In this document: positions 60,109 to 64,000 of the stretch, piece after piece
Layout: each line of letters begins with the position of its first letter
Numbering within the stretch: position 1 is the first letter of the stretch
From: Flagellimonas oceani
GTDB taxonomy: Bacteria > Bacteroidota > Bacteroidia > Flavobacteriales > Flavobacteriaceae
Reading direction: 5' to 3'
DNA: 64,000 bases
Assembly (NCBI RefSeq): GCF_011068285.1
Contig: NZ_CP049616.1
Coordinates: 1,654,501-1,718,500, forward strand
Notes under the pieces: model-generated
The model's input: only the letters and a program-made list of their open reading frames with translations
What the model was told of the DNA's origin: nothing
Database searches by the model: none
Position numbers and translations under genes: made by a program

Positions 60109-61008
60109 CTACCGTTTTTCAAAAGCCGACAACACCTTGTAAAAATCTTGGTAAATCGCGTTCGCATCAATGGCACTGTAGTATGTAACTCTACGATTTC
60201 CACTATCCCGAGATGTTTGCACGATGGTGGTTTTGCCGAATTCAGGGTTTAAAAACACAGATACCAACGCCAAATCCCACAAAACCCTGCTTTTTCGGGC
60301 ACCATCCAAATGGTCATCCCAGCGTTTGATCAAAAAATTGCCAAGTTTTGTGTTTCCAATGGCCTGAGAAAGCTCTTCATATCCAATTTCCATATCAACG
60401 GCCACGTTTATGGGCATTATGTTCATATCTACCTTGGAGTCCAACAAATAATCCAGTGCAAATGGATCCATCAAAGCATTGAAGTCATTTCTTTTGAGCA
60501 CGTTGGTGTCAAAATCAATGGTGGTTCCCAACCAGTATATTTTAAGGTTTTCAGCAATTTCCGGGCTTATAAAAACAGCGGATGCCACATTGGTCAACGC
60601 GCCCAGGACCAAAACCGTTACTTCCTTGTTTTGTTTGGCTTGTGCTATAATGTTGTAGGCCGCCGCAGAGTGTTGTGCCCTATCCCCCCAATCGTACATG
60701 CGGGCTTGCGCGCCCCGAAGGGTTTTTACCTGCAATCCCATCTCACCCAATAGTTGTTGGTTTAGGCGGTGACTGTTTTCCATGGTCCGATTTACTGCCC
60801 AATGGCTGGTTTGCCAATGTGCGGCATTCAAAGCTGACACCTCGGTGCTGGAGTCCGCCAAAATAAGTGCCAGGGCATAAAAATCATCCACCTCGTTCCC
60901 TGTGTCGGCATCAACAATTACTTGTTGAGTCTGCCCCAAACCAAAGGCAAGACCGAGGAAGAACATAAAACACGGCAAAATGCGCTGTAACAAAAACTTA
61001 GGATTCAT
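60109..61008 (-). CDS. Secreted nucleoside hydrolase-like protein
   Basis: A 299-residue protein with a signal peptide (LPCFMFFLGLAFGLGQ) and the inosine-uridine hydrolase fold. VIVDADTGNEVDDFYALALIL (about 31-51) is the calcium-binding motif, VTVLVLGALTNVASAV and FNALMDPFALDYLLDSKVD follow, and DLALVSVFLNPEFG near the end holds the last Asp of the site. It should split a nucleoside into base and ribose in the periplasm. Preference for purine or pyrimidine cannot be read. Divergent from uvrA. Confidence 0.88.
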   Translation of the reverse strand: MNPKFLLQRILPCFMFFLGLAFGLGQTQQVIVDADTGNEVDDFYALALILADSSTEVSALNAAHWQTSHWAVNRTMENSHRLNQQLLGEMGLQVKTLRGAQARMYDWGDRAQHSAAAYNIIAQAKQNKEVTVLVLGALTNVASAVFISPEIAENLKIYWLGTTIDFDTNVLKRNDFNALMDPFALDYLLDSKVDMNIMPINVAVDMEIGYEELSQAIGNTKLGNFLIKRWDDHLDGARKSRVLWDLALVSVFLNPEFGKTTIVQTSRDSGNRRVTYYSAIDANAIYQDFYKVLSAFEKR

Positions 61009-61092
61009 TTTAAAAAATTTATCCGATAAACTTACTGTTTATTTTATCAAAATGGTAACGGGCATCGGCTTCGTTTTTACATCCCAAATCGC

Positions 61093-61100
61093 TACATTTG
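61093..61100 (+). promoter_or_regulatory. -7 promoter element (TACATTTG) of uvrA
   Basis: Perfect TAnnTTTG ending 16 bases before the uvrA ATG. No TTGGAA-type operator is seen near it. Confidence 0.5.
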
Positions 61101-61116
61101 AGGTTTGCTATGATTT

Positions 61117-63978
61117 ATGATCAATTACGAGGAAAATATTGAGGTTAAGGGCGCAAGGGTCCATAACCTAAAAAATATAGATGTCACCATTCCACGGGAA
61201 AAACTGGTGGTCATCACGGGGCTTTCGGGGAGCGGAAAATCTTCTTTGGCCTTCGATACCATTTATGCGGAAGGCCAGCGGAGGTACATCGAAACCTTTT
61301 CGGCCTATGCGAGACAATTTTTGGGCGGACTGGAACGTCCCGATGTGGATAAAATCGATGGCCTGTCCCCAGTAATCGCCATCGAGCAGAAAACCACCTC
61401 AAAATCCCCGCGCTCCACGGTGGGTACCATCACAGAGGTTTATGACTTCCTTCGATTGCTGTTTGCCAGAGCCGGTGACGCCTACAGTTACAATACGGGC
61501 GAGAAAATGGTGAGCTACAGCGATGAGCAAATCAAGGATTTGATCATTGCATCATACAAGGACAAGAAAATCAATGTGCTTGCACCTGTCATCAAATCCA
61601 GAAAAGGGCATTATCGCGAACTTTTTGAACAGATTGCAAAGCAAGGTTTTGTAAAGGTGCGGGTCGATGGTGAGGTTACCGACATTACCAAAGGGATGAA
61701 GGTTGATCGCTACAAAACCCACGATATCGAGATTGTAATAGATCGTTTGAAGGTCGGTGACAGCGAAGATTTCCACAAACGCTTGAGCGAGACCATCAAT
61801 ACGGCCATGTACAGTGGGGACAATGTTTTGATGGTTTTGGAAGAGGGCGAAACCGAACCTCGCTATTTCAGCAGGGATTTAATGTGTCCCTCATCGGGCA
61901 TCTCCTACCCCACTCCCGAGCCAAACACGTTTTCTTTCAACTCGCCGAAGGGAATGTGTCCCGAATGCAATGGTCTTGGTCATGTATACCAAGTAAACGA
62001 AGACAAAATCATCCCCAACAAAAAAATATCCATCAAATCGGGAGGACTTGCCCCCTTGGGCGAATACAAAAAATCTTGGGCCTTCAAACAACTTGAAACC
62101 ATTGCGCAGCGCTATAATTTTGATTTGACGGATGCCATTGAAAAGATTCCGGAAGAAGCCATGAACGTTATTTTGAACGGTGGCAAAGAGAGTTTTGAAG
62201 TGGATTCCAAAAGTCTGGGCGTAAAAAGACAGTATAAAATTGATTACGAAGGCATTTCCAACTTCATCAAAACCCAGTATGAAGAAGCCAACTCCACTTC
62301 CATAAAACGTTGGGCCAAAGATTATATGGACAAGGTGGAATGTCCCAGTTGCAGTGGTTCCCGTTTGCGAAAAGAGTCCCTCTATTTTAAAATAGATGGC
62401 AAAAACATTGCCGAATTGGCACAGATGGATATTGCCGAGCTTGCCGCTTTCTTCAAGCATTTGGAAGATACGTTGGAAGGCAATCAGAAGAAGATTGCGG
62501 AGGAAATCATAAAAGAGATCAAAGCCCGTGTCGGGTTTTTATTGGATGTGGGGCTGGACTATCTCTCCTTGAACCGAAGTTCCAAGTCATTATCAGGCGG
62601 TGAGGCGCAACGTATTCGACTTGCTACGCAGATAGGTTCGCAATTGGTGGGTGTGCTTTACATTTTGGATGAACCCAGTATTGGTCTCCACCAGCGAGAC
62701 AACGAACGATTGATTCACTCCTTGGAAGCACTACGCGATATTGGAAACTCCGTTATTGTGGTGGAACACGACCGTGATATGATCGAATGTGCGGACCACG
62801 TCATCGATATTGGTCCCAAAGCGGGCAAGCATGGTGGGGAAATCATTTCCGAAGGAAGTCCAAAAGATTTGGTGAACCAACAAACATTGACCGCACAGTA
62901 TATTACCGGGGAGCTGGAAATTCCCGTCCCGAAAGAAAGACGTAAGGGAACCGGTAAAAAAATTACGCTATCGGGCTGCACGGGCAACAATCTTAAAAAT
63001 GTATCGGTGGATTTCCCTTTGGGAAAATTGATCGGTGTTACTGGGGTATCCGGTAGTGGGAAATCCACTTTGGTGAACGAGACCCTCTACCCCATAATGA
63101 ACGCCCATTATTTCAATGGCGTAAAAAAACCGATGCCCTATAAAAAAATCAAGGGGCTGGAGCATATTGACAAGGTCATCGACATCAACCAATCGCCGAT
63201 TGGACGTACACCACGATCCAATCCCGCTACGTACACCGGAGTCTTCAGTGAAATACGCTCACTTTTCGCTAAAACTACCGAAGCAACCATTCGCGGCTAT
63301 AAACCGGGGCGTTTTAGCTTTAATGTGGCCGGGGGAAGATGCGAAACCTGTCAGGGTGGCGGCCTTAAAGTCATTGAAATGAACTTCTTGCCCGATGTTT
63401 ATGTGGAATGTGAAACCTGCAACGGGAAAAGATTCAACAGGGAAACCTTGGAAATACGGTACAAGGGTAAATCTATTGCCGATGTTTTGGAAATGACCAT
63501 CAATGAAGCAGTGGATTTCTTTGAGAATATTCCAAAAATTCATCGTAAACTTAAGACAATAAAAGATGTAGGTTTGGGTTATATATCATTGGGGCAACAG
63601 TCCACTACCCTCTCTGGCGGAGAGGCCCAAAGGGTAAAGTTAGCTACCGAGCTTTCCAAACGGGACACTGGAAACACTTTTTACATCCTCGACGAACCAA
63701 CAACAGGCTTGCATTTTGAAGACATTAGGGTGCTTATGGACGTACTCGACCGTTTGGTGGACAAGGGCAACACTATTTTGGTAATCGAACACAACATGGA
63801 TGTGATCAAAATGATGGACCACATCATCGATATAGGATATGAAGGAGGAAGAGGAGGTGGAACGGTTGTTGCTACAGGTACGCCGGAAGAAGTGGCCAAG
63901 GACAAGAAAAGCTTTACCGCCAAATTTTTAAAGAAAGAACTGGAAAATACGAAACAAAAAATTGCACGCGCAGTTTAA
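61117..63978 (+). CDS. uvrA: Excinuclease ABC subunit A
   Basis: A complete 953-residue UvrA. Two ABC modules: the first Walker [10 protein letters not shown] (about 33-41) with signature [13 protein letters not shown] (about 490), and the second Walker [10 protein letters not shown] (about 645) with [13 protein letters not shown] (about 830). Zinc fingers CPECNGLG with CPSCSGSR, and [11 protein letters not shown] with CETCNGKRF, are intact. It scans DNA for bulky damage with UvrB in nucleotide excision repair. The ATG at 61117 ([20 protein letters not shown]) fits; another at 61110 is out of frame. No uvrB or uvrC nearby. Confidence 0.97.
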   Translation: MINYEENIEVKGARVHNLKNIDVTIPREKLVVITGLSGSGKSSLAFDTIYAEGQRRYIETFSAYARQFLGGLERPDVDKIDGLSPVIAIEQKTTSKSPRSTVGTITEVYDFLRLLFARAGDAYSYNTGEKMVSYSDEQIKDLIIASYKDKKINVLAPVIKSRKGHYRELFEQIAKQGFVKVRVDGEVTDITKGMKVDRYKTHDIEIVIDRLKVGDSEDFHKRLSETINTAMYSGDNVLMVLEEGETEPRYFSRDLMCPSSGISYPTPEPNTFSFNSPKGMCPECNGLGHVYQVNEDKIIPNKKISIKSGGLAPLGEYKKSWAFKQLETIAQRYNFDLTDAIEKIPEEAMNVILNGGKESFEVDSKSLGVKRQYKIDYEGISNFIKTQYEEANSTSIKRWAKDYMDKVECPSCSGSRLRKESLYFKIDGKNIAELAQMDIAELAAFFKHLEDTLEGNQKKIAEEIIKEIKARVGFLLDVGLDYLSLNRSSKSLSGGEAQRIRLATQIGSQLVGVLYILDEPSIGLHQRDNERLIHSLEALRDIGNSVIVVEHDRDMIECADHVIDIGPKAGKHGGEIISEGSPKDLVNQQTLTAQYITGELEIPVPKERRKGTGKKITLSGCTGNNLKNVSVDFPLGKLIGVTGVSGSGKSTLVNETLYPIMNAHYFNGVKKPMPYKKIKGLEHIDKVIDINQSPIGRTPRSNPATYTGVFSEIRSLFAKTTEATIRGYKPGRFSFNVAGGRCETCQGGGLKVIEMNFLPDVYVECETCNGKRFNRETLEIRYKGKSIADVLEMTINEAVDFFENIPKIHRKLKTIKDVGLGYISLGQQSTTLSGGEAQRVKLATELSKRDTGNTFYILDEPTTGLHFEDIRVLMDVLDRLVDKGNTILVIEHNMDVIKMMDHIIDIGYEGGRGGGTVVATGTPEEVAKDKKSFTAKFLKKELENTKQKIARAV

Positions 63979-64000
63979 ATAAAAGTTATGCATATGCGAA

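Noticed and set aside
63988..64000. Start of another gene after uvrA (ATG at 63988)
   Set aside because: Only four codons are visible before the window ends; not enough to support a gene.

Overview
The window looks like chromosomal DNA of a marine Flavobacteriaceae member (Bacteroidota), possibly Muricauda/Flagellimonas-like; the genus is inference. Evidence: many lipoproteins with short Cys lipoboxes, a fused alpha/beta 2-oxoacid dehydrogenase E1, a SusC-type TonB plug, a MutS2 without Smr domain, scarce Shine-Dalgarno sequences and several TAnnTTTG promoter elements. No rRNA, tRNA, CRISPR array, transposase or integrase was found.

Layout. 1-12.7 kb, nearly all minus strand: FKBP start, a secreted leishmanolysin-like protease, a MORN/DUF2490 cluster, an LRR lipoprotein, a TPR gene, two near-duplicate YdeI-family genes around a VOC gene, an M28 peptidase remnant and a large lipoprotein. 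12.8-16.6 kb, accessory: a RadC-like JAB protein, an AT-rich gene for a membrane-anchored HerA/FtsK-type ATPase, and a 39-residue membrane protein behind a 21-bp-spaced direct repeat. 16.6-30.6 kb, housekeeping: sorbosone dehydrogenase-like protein, DMT exporter, lipocalin/OmpA pair, E1, 2OG oxygenase, SUI1, nucleoside phosphorylase, ung and mutS2.

30.8-38.2 kb is a second accessory region: an acetyltransferase, a decayed lipoprotein gene, a Gfo/Idh/MocA oxidoreductase, a permease, a candidate pseudoknotted leader RNA (35171-35302), and four plus-strand units (membrane protein, membrane protein, toxin-antitoxin pair, DUF1398), each followed by a related structured repeat. This gene-plus-site layout resembles an integron cassette array but has no integrase and an unusual site structure. 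It is the best candidate here for an undescribed system.

38.3-64 kb: DCC protein, a MuiA-like protein with an inserted SusC-type plug, a DAACS symporter, aroC, an UDP-diacylglucosamine-hydrolase-like phosphatase, a 971-residue FAD/Fe-S oxidoreductase, a TlpA-like protein, rhomboid, LpxL-like acyltransferase, glmM, acpH-ggt-ATP-grasp-SMP30, then a LexA-like (XRE plus S24) regulator facing a radical-SAM/DUF4130 DNA-repair pair across four TTGGAA-N3-TTCCAA operators, a nucleoside hydrolase and uvrA. Several DNA-repair genes (ung, mutS2, uvrA, the radical-SAM pair) share the window; only the last is visibly tied to an SOS-like regulator.
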